Shown here: one piece after another, positions 22,408 to 30,074 of the stretch | How positions within the stretch are numbered: position 1 is the stretch's first letter | How the letters are laid out: each line of letters starts with the position of its first letter | NCBI RefSeq assembly: GCF_003857035.1 | Contig: NZ_QGSY01000172.1 | Coordinates: forward strand, 1-34,394 | Direction: 5' to 3' | DNA length: 34,394 nt | Source of the DNA: Micromonospora arida | GTDB lineage: Bacteria > Actinomycetota > Actinomycetes > Mycobacteriales > Micromonosporaceae | Translations under genes and position numbers: made by a program | Notes under the pieces: generated by a model | Databases searched by the model: none | Seen by the model: only the letters and a program-made list of their open reading frames with translations | Told to the model about the DNA's origin: nothing

Positions 22408-22433
22408 ACTATAGTACGTTCCAATTTGAAATT
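22408..22433 (-). promoter_or_regulatory. Promoter and candidate operator of the HxlR-peroxiredoxin gene
   Basis: On the minus strand TATAGT (22408-22413) is a good -10. Next to it, over the -35 region, lies the 11-base palindrome AATTTGAAATT (22423-22433), the most A/T-rich spot nearby. HxlR regulators often bind such short A/T-rich dyads close to their own promoter, so autoregulation is plausible. Confidence 0.45.
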
Positions 22434-22501
22434 CACTGGGTTGGCGAACGGGGGTCGGCGACATGCACGTCGACGGTCGGTGTCGGGGGTCGGGTGGCTG
22501 A

Positions 22502-23569
22502 TCAGACGTTGCCGGCGATCCGGCGTACCCGGGCCGCCTCGGTGAGGACATCGACGCTGTGCACGTACTGGTCGACCGCACCCACCAGCGGCCGGGCACG
22601 CAGCGCCGGGTCGGTCACTGCGGCACTCAGCGCGGCGGCGATCCGCTCGGCGCGCAGCACCAGGAAGGGGCGGCTGTGGAACGGCTGCGCCCGGGCGCGC
22701 ACCGGCACCGCGAGACGGGTGTCGTCGGTCCATCGGGCCACCGTCTCCAGGGCCTTGACCAGCCCCGTCTGACGCCGCGCCCAGTCGCCCGGGCCGAGCG
22801 CGTCGGCCAGCGCCACGACCACCGGCTCGGCGCCGTCAAGCCGGCCGAAGACAGTGCCGAGCCACTTGTCGTACGGCGGCCAACGCCGGTGCAGCAGCAG
22901 ACCGAGCCGCATGAGATCCCGGGCCAGCCCGGCGGTCACCACCCGACTGCCCAGCTCGTCACCGACCTCGGCACACCGGCCGGGCAGGTGCTCCGCCTGG
23001 GCGATCCGGGTCCAGGCGGAGGCGAGTACGTGGCGCCACACGTCCGTCGGATACCAGCTGACCGCCGTACGCCGGGCCGTCAGCGCTCCACCGAGACCGT
23101 CGTGGAAGACCGCGCCGCCGGTCACCTCCGCCAGCCGCTGGGTCGGGGTGGCCAGCCAGTCCGCCGTGGTGACCCCTGCGGCCGGGTCGAAGCCGAGCCG
23201 GTCGCGCCACCAGCCGCCCAGTTCGGCGACGTCGACCCCGTGCCGGCTGCCCGCCGGGTCGGAAACGCCCAGCCGCCCGTCCTCGCCGACGAAGCGGGTC
23301 GGCCAGCCGAGGAACTCCACCGGCAGGTCGGCGTCGAGCGCGGCGCGCAGCACGGGGACGCGGGCCACCTCGGCTGCCGGGACGAACAGATGCACGCGTG
23401 GCCCCCAGTCGTGGTCGGTGGACCGCACGGTGTCCAGGCCGAGCACCTCCGAGCCGCCGTCGAGCAGTCCGGCCGCGTACGGCAGAGCGGGACACCGGCG
23501 GCGCAGGATCGGCGCGACCACCTCGTCGTGGTAGCGACGGGCCAACGTCAGGCCGGGAAGGAACGCCAT
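22502..23569 (-). CDS. DUF4037 domain-containing protein (nucleotidyltransferase-like)
   Basis: The 355-residue soluble protein resembles the actinobacterial DUF4037 family. The stretch PYAAGLLDGGSEVLGLDTVRSTDHDWGPRVHLFV recalls a nucleotidyltransferase core (GGS...D-x-D-like). TPTQRLAEVTGGAVFHDG and RWPPYDKWLGTVFGRL are further conserved-looking stretches. The biochemical role of the family is not established. ATG 23569 is the first Met giving this N-terminus (MAFLPGLTLARRYHDEVV); only a weak GCGGGT precedes it. The gene ends 120 bases before the HxlR gene start, in the same direction, so read-through is possible. Confidence 0.75.
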   Translation of the reverse strand: MAFLPGLTLARRYHDEVVAPILRRRCPALPYAAGLLDGGSEVLGLDTVRSTDHDWGPRVHLFVPAAEVARVPVLRAALDADLPVEFLGWPTRFVGEDGRLGVSDPAGSRHGVDVAELGGWWRDRLGFDPAAGVTTADWLATPTQRLAEVTGGAVFHDGLGGALTARRTAVSWYPTDVWRHVLASAWTRIAQAEHLPGRCAEVGDELGSRVVTAGLARDLMRLGLLLHRRWPPYDKWLGTVFGRLDGAEPVVVALADALGPGDWARRQTGLVKALETVARWTDDTRLAVPVRARAQPFHSRPFLVLRAERIAAALSAAVTDPALRARPLVGAVDQYVHSVDVLTEAARVRRIAGNV

Positions 23570-23648
23570 ACCCGCAGTCTGCGCCGCGCGGCGACCAGCC
23601 CGCACCGTCGTTTTCCGGCCCGGCGCGTCCTCCGCGGCCCTAGCCTGG

Positions 23649-23678
23649 GGTCGGGGTCCCGCGCGGGCGACCCCGACC
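23649..23678 (+). other. Hairpin directly before the ribosome site of the small membrane protein
   Basis: GGTCGGGGTC (23649-23658) pairs perfectly with GACCCCGACC (23669-23678). The ribosome site GGGAGGA starts at 23679, the very next base. The loop is itself self-complementary. Such placement could hold the ribosome site accessible or occlude it. Confidence 0.5.
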
Positions 23679-23690
23679 GGGAGGACCGAG

Positions 23691-23918
23691 GTGGCAGCGA
23701 ACCAGGCGAGCAGGGCGGCGACCCGCCGTCGCCGTCAACTGTGGGCCGGGGTCCTCGCACTCGTCGGCCTCGTCCTGCTGGTCATCGGCGTCACCGTCGC
23801 CGACGGCGTCGCGGCCTGGGTCGAGGTGGTGGTCGCGGTCCTGCTGCTGGTGACCAGCTACGTCGTGCAACACCTGGCCCGACGGGAGACCGTCTATCGG
23901 CCCGACGAGCGACGCTGA
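23691..23918 (+). CDS. Small two-helix membrane protein
   Basis: The 75-residue protein starts with a basic stretch (ATRRRRQ). Two hydrophobic helices follow (about 17-37, LWAGVLALVGLVLLVIGVTVA, and about 41-61, AAWVEVVVAVLLLVTSYVVQ), then a charged tail. No family is recognised. GTG 23691 has GGGAGGA five bases upstream. It is divergent from the DUF4037 gene and ends 58 bases before the exonuclease gene, so it may share a transcript with it. Confidence 0.65.
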   Translation: MAANQASRAATRRRRQLWAGVLALVGLVLLVIGVTVADGVAAWVEVVVAVLLLVTSYVVQHLARRETVYRPDERR

Positions 23919-23976
23919 CACCACCAGCGGCCGGGCGTACCCCGGATCGTCGGACGGTTGTGCCAGGCTGTCCGGC

Positions 23977-24933
23977 GTGGCACACCGACCCCCGATCCTG
24001 CTGATCGACTCAGCCAGCCTCTACTTCCGGGCCTACTTCGGCATTCCGGAGTCCGCCGCCAGGGCCGAGGACGGCACCCCGGTCAACGCGGTGCGCGGCT
24101 TCCTCGACATGCTCGCCACCCTGATCCGGGTGCGGGGCGCCGACCGGATGATCTGCGCCTTGGACTACGACTGGCGCCCGGCGTGGCGGGTCGACCTGCT
24201 GCCGTCGTACAAGGCGCACCGGGTCGCCCCGCAGGGCGGCGAGATCGTTCCGGACACCCTCTCCCCGCAGGTGCCGATGATCCTGGAGGTGCTCACCGCC
24301 GTGGGCATCACCGCGGTCGGCGCGACCGGCTACGAGGCCGACGACGTGCTCGGCACGCTCTCGGTGACCCAGCCCGGCCCGGTCGAGGTGGTCTCCGGTG
24401 ACCGGGACCTGTTCCAGCTCGTCGACGACGCCCGACCGGTCCGACTGCTCTACGTGGGGCGCGGCGTCGCCAAGCTCGACGACTGCGACGACGCCGCCGT
24501 ACGGGCCCGCTACGGCGTGCCCGCCGACCGGTACGCCGACTTCGCCGCACTGCGCGGCGACCCGAGTGACGGGTTGCCCGGGGTGGCCGGCGTCGGCGAC
24601 AAGACCGCCGCCCGGCTCATCGAGCGGTACGGCAGCATCGCCGGCATCCTGGCCGCGCTCGACGACTCCGACTCGTCCTTCGCACCGGGTCTGCGCGCCA
24701 AGCTGGTCGCGGCGCGCGACTACCTGGGCGTCGCGCCGACGGTGGTCCGGGTCGCCCTGGACGTGCCCCTGCCGGAGCTGCCCACCGCGCTGCCGAGCGC
24801 GCCGGCCGACCCGGACCGGCTGCTCGAGCTCGCCCAACGATGGAACCTGGCCGGCTCGGCCCGCCGCCTGGTCGACGCCCTCGCCGCCCCCCGTGGCGGC
24901 GAGAAGCCGTCGACATCCCCGCAAGCGGGGTAA
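23977..24933 (+). CDS. 5'-3' exonuclease (DNA polymerase I N-terminal domain-like, FEN superfamily)
   Basis: The 318-residue protein matches the free-standing 5'-3' exonuclease that resembles the N-terminal domain of DNA polymerase I. Motifs: LLIDSASLYFRAYFG, ICALDYDWRPAWR with PSYKAHR, ATGYEADDVLGTLS and VVSGDRDLFQLVDD (metal-binding acids). The helix-hairpin-helix region LRGDPSDGLPGVAGVGDKTAARLIERYGS follows. It would remove RNA primers or flaps during replication and repair. The start GTG 23977 gives MAHRPPILLIDSAS; the ribosome site is weak. There is no polymerase domain downstream, as is normal for this stand-alone actinobacterial version. Confidence 0.9.
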   Translation: MAHRPPILLIDSASLYFRAYFGIPESAARAEDGTPVNAVRGFLDMLATLIRVRGADRMICALDYDWRPAWRVDLLPSYKAHRVAPQGGEIVPDTLSPQVPMILEVLTAVGITAVGATGYEADDVLGTLSVTQPGPVEVVSGDRDLFQLVDDARPVRLLYVGRGVAKLDDCDDAAVRARYGVPADRYADFAALRGDPSDGLPGVAGVGDKTAARLIERYGSIAGILAALDDSDSSFAPGLRAKLVAARDYLGVAPTVVRVALDVPLPELPTALPSAPADPDRLLELAQRWNLAGSARRLVDALAAPRGGEKPSTSPQAG

Positions 24934-24958
24934 CCGCCCGACACAACCCGGTTGAGGG

Positions 24959-24997
24959 ACGAGCGGGCGAACGCGGGATCCCGCGCTCCCCGCTCGT
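24959..24997 (+). terminator. Nested hairpin after the exonuclease gene
   Basis: ACGAGCGGG (24959-24967) pairs with CCCGCTCGT (24989-24997), and a 14-base palindrome CGCGGGATCCCGCG (24972-24985) forms a second stem inside. It starts 25 bases after the stop codon and precedes the LtrA gene by 62 bases. Confidence 0.5.
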
Positions 24998-25059
24998 TAC
25001 CGTCCGTAGAGGTGGACCGGACAGGTCCGTCGAGTCGAGCGGTTCCGCAGGAGTTTCCC

Positions 25060-26268
25060 GTGCACCTCGCCGCGCCGGAGCCCGGATCACCACGGGCCAG
25101 CGGTCCCCCGGTGCGCGACCCGGAGGGCCCGCGCCGGGTCACCCTCCTCGAACTCTTCTTCGACCTGGTCTACGTGGTCGCACTGGCCCTCATCTCACTG
25201 GGAATGGTCGACCAACTCGACTGGCACCGGGCCGCCGAGGCACTGATCATGCTGGCCGCCGTCTGGTGGACCTGGGCGATCACCACGCTGGTCACCGACC
25301 TGTACGACCCGGAACGCACCGAGATCAAGCTGCTGATCAGTGCCGTGATGTTCGGCGCGCTGCTGATGACCACGGCGATTCCGGAGGCGTTCAACAACCG
25401 GGGGCTCGTCTTCGCCGGCACCTACGTGGCGATCCACCTGGGGCGTGGACTGTTCCTGATGCCGGCGGTACGCCGCGAACCGCAGACCCAGCGTCGGGCC
25501 GCCCGCATCTTCGTCTGGTTCGCGGTGTCGGCGATCCCGTGGCTCATCGGCGCATTCGTCAGCGGAGACGCCCGGATCGTGTGCTGGGCCATCGCGCTCG
25601 CCATCGACTATCTCGGCTTCCGACTCGCGTACCCGGTGCCGGGGCTCGGCGTGGTGCCCGAGAAGCAGCGCAACGTCACCGCGGAGCATCTCTCCGAGCG
25701 CTACCAGCAGTTCTTCATCATCGCGCTCGGCGACGCGATCCTGACTATCGGCACCATGTTCAGCATGGAGCACACCGAGGCCGAGAACATCGGGGCCTTC
25801 GCTGTGGCGTTCCTGACCACGCTGCTGCTCTGGCGGATCTACGTGCACAAGTCCGGCGAGCTGCTGCCGACCGCCATCAAGGCGGCCGAGTCGCCCAGCA
25901 AGTTCCTGTTCAGCGCGCCGTACACCCATCTGTTGATGATTTCCGGCGTGGTCACCACGGCGGCCGGCTTCCACCTGGTGCTGCACGAGCCGACCGGACG
26001 GACACCGCCGGCCTGGCTGGCGGTGATCCTCGGCGGCCCGGCGCTGTTCCTGGCCGGCCGGGCCTCGTTCGAGTACGAGGTGTTCAGCCGGGTGTCGTGG
26101 TCCCGACCCGGCGGGGTGCTGGCGCTGCTGACCATCGCCCCCGGCCTGCTGTACCTGCCGCCGGTGTTCGCCTCCCTCGGTGGGCTGCTGGTCCTGGTCG
26201 GCGTTGCCTACGCGGACTTCCGGCGTAGCCGCGGCAAGCCGCCGGAGGCCCCGTCACCGCCGCACTGA
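25060..26268 (+). CDS. LtrA family (low temperature requirement protein A) membrane protein
   Basis: The 402-residue protein has about ten to twelve hydrophobic helices and the two LtrA signatures: TLLELFFDLVYVVAL near the N-terminus and ERYQQFFIIALGDAILTIG in the middle. In Listeria LtrA is needed for growth in the cold; the molecular function is unknown. GTG 25060 is chosen because GCAGGAG lies six to eight bases upstream; the frame is open 36 codons further up but without family-like sequence. The last 15 bases overlap the convergent maleate isomerase-like gene. Confidence 0.9.
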   Translation: MHLAAPEPGSPRASGPPVRDPEGPRRVTLLELFFDLVYVVALALISLGMVDQLDWHRAAEALIMLAAVWWTWAITTLVTDLYDPERTEIKLLISAVMFGALLMTTAIPEAFNNRGLVFAGTYVAIHLGRGLFLMPAVRREPQTQRRAARIFVWFAVSAIPWLIGAFVSGDARIVCWAIALAIDYLGFRLAYPVPGLGVVPEKQRNVTAEHLSERYQQFFIIALGDAILTIGTMFSMEHTEAENIGAFAVAFLTTLLLWRIYVHKSGELLPTAIKAAESPSKFLFSAPYTHLLMISGVVTTAAGFHLVLHEPTGRTPPAWLAVILGGPALFLAGRASFEYEVFSRVSWSRPGGVLALLTIAPGLLYLPPVFASLGGLLVLVGVAYADFRRSRGKPPEAPSPPH

Positions 26269-27042
26269 ACCACACCCGCCAATCACCGCGGAATCACCGC
26301 CGGCCAGCAGCCGGCCGGCGTCGGGCACGTACGGCTCGACACCCAGACCGGTGAGCAGTTGATGCACGGTCGCCGTCGCCGCGGTGAGCACCGGGCGCCC
26401 GAAACGGGCCTCCACCTGCGGCACGGCCGCCAACGACGGCAGCTGCACGCAGGCGGAGAGGACCACCGCGTCCACGCCGGTCACGTCCAGCCGATCGGCC
26501 AGCTCGACCAGACGCGCCGCGGGGATGCGCCCGACCGCCACGTTGTCCGGCTCGCAGAGGCTCACCGCGTCGGTCACCTCCACGCCGTACGCGGCGAGGT
26601 AGGCGGCGACGGTCGCGGTCAACGGCGGCAGGTACGGCGCGATCAGCGCCACCCGGCGGGCACCCAGCGCCCGCAGCCCGCCGACCAACGCGCCGGCACT
26701 GGTCACCACCGGCATGTCGTGCCCGGCGCGACCGGCCGCGCGGCCCAACCGCCGCTCGGCCCGCTCGTGCGCGCCGGCGCCCTCGCACATCACCGCCACC
26801 AGACAGGCGTACGCGAGCACGTCGCAGCGGGCGTCGGCCAGCTCGGCGGCACACCGCAGGGCGGAGCGGTTCATCCGGGCCAACTCGTCGGTGGTCACCT
26901 GACGCAGCCGGACCCGACTGGAATGGGTGGTGAAGCGGACCGTCGGATCGACGACCTCGCGTCGGCGCAGCATCGCCGGGATCTCGGTTTCCATTGTGGT
27001 GTTGGAACTGGGCACCACCAGGCCGATGCGGTAGCCGCTCAC
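26254..27042 (-). CDS. Maleate isomerase / Asp-Glu racemase superfamily protein
   Basis: The 262-residue protein resembles maleate cis-trans isomerase and arylmalonate decarboxylase of the Asp/Glu racemase fold. It has IGLVVPSSNTTMETE at the N-terminus and two catalytic Cys candidates, Cys80 (LAYACLVAVM) and Cys198 (VLSACVQLPS). They are 118 residues apart, the same spacing I recall for Cys76/Cys194 of the Nocardia farcinica maleate isomerase. Such enzymes interconvert maleate and fumarate in nicotinate-type degradation, but no such pathway gene is nearby. Its ATG overlaps the upstream YrdC-like stop by 4 bases, so the two are coupled. The true substrate is open. Confidence 0.82.
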   Translation of the reverse strand: MSGYRIGLVVPSSNTTMETEIPAMLRRREVVDPTVRFTTHSSRVRLRQVTTDELARMNRSALRCAAELADARCDVLAYACLVAVMCEGAGAHERAERRLGRAAGRAGHDMPVVTSAGALVGGLRALGARRVALIAPYLPPLTATVAAYLAAYGVEVTDAVSLCEPDNVAVGRIPAARLVELADRLDVTGVDAVVLSACVQLPSLAAVPQVEARFGRPVLTAATATVHQLLTGLGVEPYVPDAGRLLAGGDSAVIGGCGSVRR

Positions 27043-27866
27043 ACCAGTGCCCCGGCGTACCCCCGGACCTGCAATCGTTGCCGGGCACCTCCGGCCAGGC
27101 GCACCTGTAGGCCGAGCGGCGCGGCGGCGCGGCGGACGTCGTCCAGGTGCAGCGATCCGTGCCGGCCCACGGTGAGCACCGGCGGTTCTTCGAGGTCACC
27201 CTCCGGCGCGTGGAACGAGAGCAGGGTGACCGAGGTGGTGAGGTAGCCCGGGTACGCGGCGCGGGCCGCGGCCTCGTCCCGGTGGACCAGCACCACCAGA
27301 TCGTCGAGGTGGGCGAAGTCGGCGGCGAGGGCACCCGCCTTCCAGTGCGCCGGTTCCTCCGTCGCACCGGTGAGATGCCGGGAGCGGTTCGCCGAGGTGA
27401 TGTAGAGGTGATCCGTTCCGGTCTCGGCGAGCGCCCGCTCGAAGAAGGCGTTGGACGGGCAGGTCAGCCCTGGTGCGATCACCTGGGTGGTCCGCATCCC
27501 CTGGTCGATCTGGGTGAGGTGCTCGGGGAGCCGATCCGCCGCGGGCCCGCGGAAGCCGAACGGACCGGCCCCGTAGAGGGCGTCCATCAGCGCCCGCACC
27601 CGACCGACCGGCAACCGCGGCGAGATCCGCGTCCAGTCGAACATGCCGGGAATCCGGCCGATCGCTGTGGTGATGCTGCCGACCTGGTGTGCCGGTCGGC
27701 CCTTGGCCAGGTTGACCCGACGTACGGTGGCCGCGTCGGGCCGCGTCACGATGACGTAGAAGTTGGCGAACGCCGCCGCGACGATCGCGCCGCCAGCAAG
27801 CGCGCGGGCCGCGACCGCGACGTCCTCGGGGCGGTCGATATAGAGGGGCGGTGTCGGGGCGTCCAT
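27039..27866 (-). CDS. YrdC/Sua5-like protein coupled to a maleate isomerase-like gene
   Basis: The 275-residue protein has a YrdC/Sua5-type core. NLAKGRPAHQVGSI (Lys55, Arg57) and YITSANRS (Ser158, Asn160) line up with the Lys-x-Arg and Ser-x-Asn residues that bind ATP and threonylcarbamoyl-adenylate in TsaC/Sua5. Length and the atypical middle (residues 75-150) differ from the usual housekeeping TsaC of about 200 residues. A tail from residue 170 on resembles no domain I know. It is probably a paralogue with a changed substrate. ATG 27866 follows GAGGAGG. Translational coupling to the Asp/Glu-racemase-fold gene suggests a shared small-molecule pathway. Confidence 0.72.
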   Translation of the reverse strand: MDAPTPPLYIDRPEDVAVAARALAGGAIVAAAFANFYVIVTRPDAATVRRVNLAKGRPAHQVGSITTAIGRIPGMFDWTRISPRLPVGRVRALMDALYGAGPFGFRGPAADRLPEHLTQIDQGMRTTQVIAPGLTCPSNAFFERALAETGTDHLYITSANRSRHLTGATEEPAHWKAGALAADFAHLDDLVVLVHRDEAAARAAYPGYLTTSVTLLSFHAPEGDLEEPPVLTVGRHGSLHLDDVRRAAAPLGLQVRLAGGARQRLQVRGYAGALV

Positions 27867-28119
27867 GAGTCCTCCTCGGCGGGGCCGTGAGGCAGTTCTA
27901 CGTCCACTCACCCGGATGACGGCGAGGTCGGTCGCCGATCCGATAGCCGACAGGCGCTACCCGGTGCGGGCGGCGGATGCCCGGGCGGTACGCAACGGCG
28001 GACGGCATCGGCCGGATGGGGGATCCGGCGGGGGGTCGTAGCACGCAACCGTTAGCCGCGCGACCCGATTGGGTACAACGGCTGCACCTCAGATCCACCA
28101 CATACCTCAGGAGGCAGCG

Positions 28120-28326
28120 ATGCGCGGCACCTCGATTCTCGGAGTCATCGTCGTGATCTGGTTGGTGATCGGCGCCATCGCCGGTGGCCAGCGCGGTTAC
28201 TACAGCGGCGACGACACCAACTGCGCCGAGGCCGGCACCATCCTGGTCACCATCGTGGCCGGGCCGTTGAACTACATCGGCGCCAACCCGAAGGTCGACT
28301 GCAAGCTGCCCGAGCCTTCCAAGTAG
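28120..28326 (+). CDS. Small membrane protein
   Basis: The 68-residue protein has one clear N-terminal membrane helix (SILGVIVVIWLVIGAIAGG) and a second hydrophobic stretch (TILVTIVAGPLNYIG). A two-Cys outer segment (NCAEAG and VDCKLP) and a Pro-rich end complete it. ATG 28120 has CAGGAGG five bases upstream, a strong site. No family function is known to me. It is a single-gene unit ending in a terminator with a T-run. Confidence 0.75.
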   Translation: MRGTSILGVIVVIWLVIGAIAGGQRGYYSGDDTNCAEAGTILVTIVAGPLNYIGANPKVDCKLPEPSK

Positions 28327-28339
28327 GCAACAGACGTAG

Positions 28340-28384
28340 ACCGGCCCGTGCCCTCGCAGTGGGGGCGCGGGCCGGTGCAGTTTT
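28340..28384 (+). terminator. Intrinsic terminator after the small membrane protein
   Basis: ACCGGCCCG (28340-28348) pairs with CGGGCCGGT (28368-28376); an inner GCCC/GGGC extension is possible. GCAGTTTT follows directly (28377-28384), making this one of the few sites in the window with a T-tract. Confidence 0.8.
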
Positions 28385-28409
28385 CGGCGAGGTCGCTCCG
28401 GAGCACTAG

Positions 28410-28822
28410 CCCACCTCCTCCCCGAACGTCGGTGAGGACGCGGGCTTCGCGGCCCTGCACGACGTGGCTCTCCTCAGCGCCATGTACGGGATGTTCGCCG
28501 GGGCCGCGCTGGCCTTCGCCCTGATCCGCCGGGAGGACATCGACCCGTCGGCGCTCGCCGCACTGCTCGCCGACTGGCTCGTCGCGATGGTCCCGGGGTT
28601 CACCAGACCGCCGACCAGCTGCGCAGCGGGGACTACACCAATGGAGTCGCCTCCCCTCTCGCCATGCAGGTGGCCGGCGCGCCGACCTTTCTGAGCACCG
28701 CCGAGCAGCAGGGCGTCAGCCCCGAACTGCTCCGCCCCTACTTCGACCTGATGCGCCGCCGCCTGGCGGAGGGCGGTGGCGAGGAGGACCTGACGGGCGT
28801 CATCGATCTGCTGGTGCGGTGA
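28410..28822 (+). pseudogene. Frameshifted C-terminal remnant of an imine reductase-type NADP dehydrogenase
   Basis: After a TAG at 28407-28409, the frame beginning at 28410 encodes NVGEDAGFAALHDVALLSAMYGMFAGAALAFALIR, then ADWLVAMVPGF. This is the helical C-terminal domain start of the 6-phosphogluconate dehydrogenase-like imine reductase family. At about 28601-28603 the similarity jumps to another frame: QTADQLRSGDYTNGVASPLAMQ, then STAEQQGVSPELLRPYFDLMRRRL, ending at TGA 28820-28822. A single missing C (TTC-AC-CAG for TTC-CAC-CAG) explains the shift. The N-terminal Rossmann domain (about 160 residues) is absent; the preceding bases are the terminator of the neighbouring gene. So this is a truncated and frameshifted relic, about 137 codons long. 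Confidence 0.72.
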
Positions 28823-28878
28823 CGGTGTCCGGTGGCTGAAGGCGGTCCTTCGCGCCTGCCGTCGTCCACCGCACATCG

Positions 28879-28895
28879 CCTAAGGCATCCTAGGA
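28879..28895. repeat. 17-bp partly palindromic motif, copy 2
   Basis: This is identical to CCTAAGGCATCCTAGGA at 16404-16420. It lies 88 bases before the ATG of the F420-type oxidoreductase, again just upstream of a plus-strand gene. Confidence 0.65.
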
Positions 28896-28983
28896 GGCTG
28901 GTTTGCGGCTCGACGGCGTTTGTCCGTGCCGGTGCCGGGAACCGCCGATGCCTCAGTCAGCGAACGGGATCGGGAGTGCGGGC

Positions 28984-29943
28984 ATGCAGATCGGCTACAA
29001 GCTGGCCTCGGAGGGGTACGGCCCGCAGGAGATCATCCGGCAGGCGGTACTGGCCGAGCGGGTCGGCTTCGACTTCGTCGAGATGAGCGACCACTTCCAC
29101 CCGTGGCTGGACGCTCAGGGGCACTCGTCCTTCACCTGGAGCGTGCTCGGCGCCATCGCCGCCAAGACCAGCACCCTGCGCCTGGCCACCGGGGTCACCT
29201 GCCCGACCGTCCGCTACCACCCGGCGATCATCGCGCAGGCCGCGGCGACCATGGCGCTGATCTCCGACGGCCGGTTCACTCTCGGGGTGGGCGCCGGAGA
29301 GCGGCTCAACGAGCACGTGGTCGGGCAGGGCTTCCCCAGCGTGCGGGGGCGACACGAGCGACTACGCGAGGCGCTGGAAATCATCCGGCTGCTCTGGCAG
29401 GGCGGCTACCAGTCGTACGAGGGCCGGCACCTGCAACTGGAGGACGCCCGGATCTTCGACCTGCCGGACACCCTGCCCGTGATCGCGGTGGCGGCCAGCG
29501 GTGAAGCATCGGCCCGACTCGCGGCCGAGTTGGGCGACGGCCTGTTCGCCACCGAACCGGACGCGTCGATCGTCGAGCACTACCGCCGCGCCCAGGGTGC
29601 GGGCCCGCGCTACGCCGAGGTGCCCCTGGCCTGGGCCACCGACGAGCAACAGGCGGTGCAGGCGGTGTTGCAGACGAGCCGGTGGATGGTCACCGGCTGG
29701 AAGGTGATGAGCGAGTTGCCGAACCCGGTCAACTTCGACGCGGCCAGCGCGCACGTCGAGGAGAAGCACATCCGGCAACTCTTCGCCGTCGGCCCGGACC
29801 CGGAACCGCACGTCGCCAAGGTCCGGTCGTACGTCGAGGCCGGCTTCGACCACATCGTCCTGCAGAACGCCGGCCCCGACCCGGACGGCTTCCTCGACTT
29901 CTTCGCCGGCGACCTCTCCGGCCGTCTGCGCGCGATGGGTTGA
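28984..29943 (+). CDS. LLM-class F420-dependent oxidoreductase (G6PDH-like subfamily)
   Basis: The 319-residue TIM-barrel protein belongs to the luciferase-like F420-dependent enzymes. The N-terminus IGYKLASEGYGPQEIIRQAV with FDFVEMSDHFHPWLDAQGHSSF is the signature of the subfamily named after F420-dependent glucose-6-phosphate dehydrogenase. ATGVTCPTVRYHPAIIAQAAATM, FTLGVGAGERLNEHVVGQGFP and IIRLLWQGGYQSYEG follow as expected. The substrate is not necessarily glucose 6-phosphate. ATG 28984 gives the family N-terminus with GGGAG eight bases upstream; an ATG at 28948 is also open. The 17-bp motif at 28879 lies upstream and a strong terminator follows. Confidence 0.9.
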   Translation: MQIGYKLASEGYGPQEIIRQAVLAERVGFDFVEMSDHFHPWLDAQGHSSFTWSVLGAIAAKTSTLRLATGVTCPTVRYHPAIIAQAAATMALISDGRFTLGVGAGERLNEHVVGQGFPSVRGRHERLREALEIIRLLWQGGYQSYEGRHLQLEDARIFDLPDTLPVIAVAASGEASARLAAELGDGLFATEPDASIVEHYRRAQGAGPRYAEVPLAWATDEQQAVQAVLQTSRWMVTGWKVMSELPNPVNFDAASAHVEEKHIRQLFAVGPDPEPHVAKVRSYVEAGFDHIVLQNAGPDPDGFLDFFAGDLSGRLRAMG

Positions 29944-29995
29944 CGCCAGCCCACGGGGTCGACGGTCGGCGGGACATCCGTCAGGTGACGACGGC

Positions 29996-30033
29996 GCACC
30001 GCCCGTCCGGACCATCGTCCGGACGGGCGGTGC
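29996..30033. terminator. Bidirectional terminator between F420 oxidoreductase and beta-helix genes
   Basis: A perfect 17-bp stem (29996-30012 with 30017-30033) has a CATC loop, the longest uninterrupted stem in the window. It lies 52 bases after one stop and 41 bases before the convergent one. Confidence 0.9.
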
Positions 30034-30074
30034 ACTCGGGATGAACGCGCTCGGGATGGTGCGCGGGTCGACGC

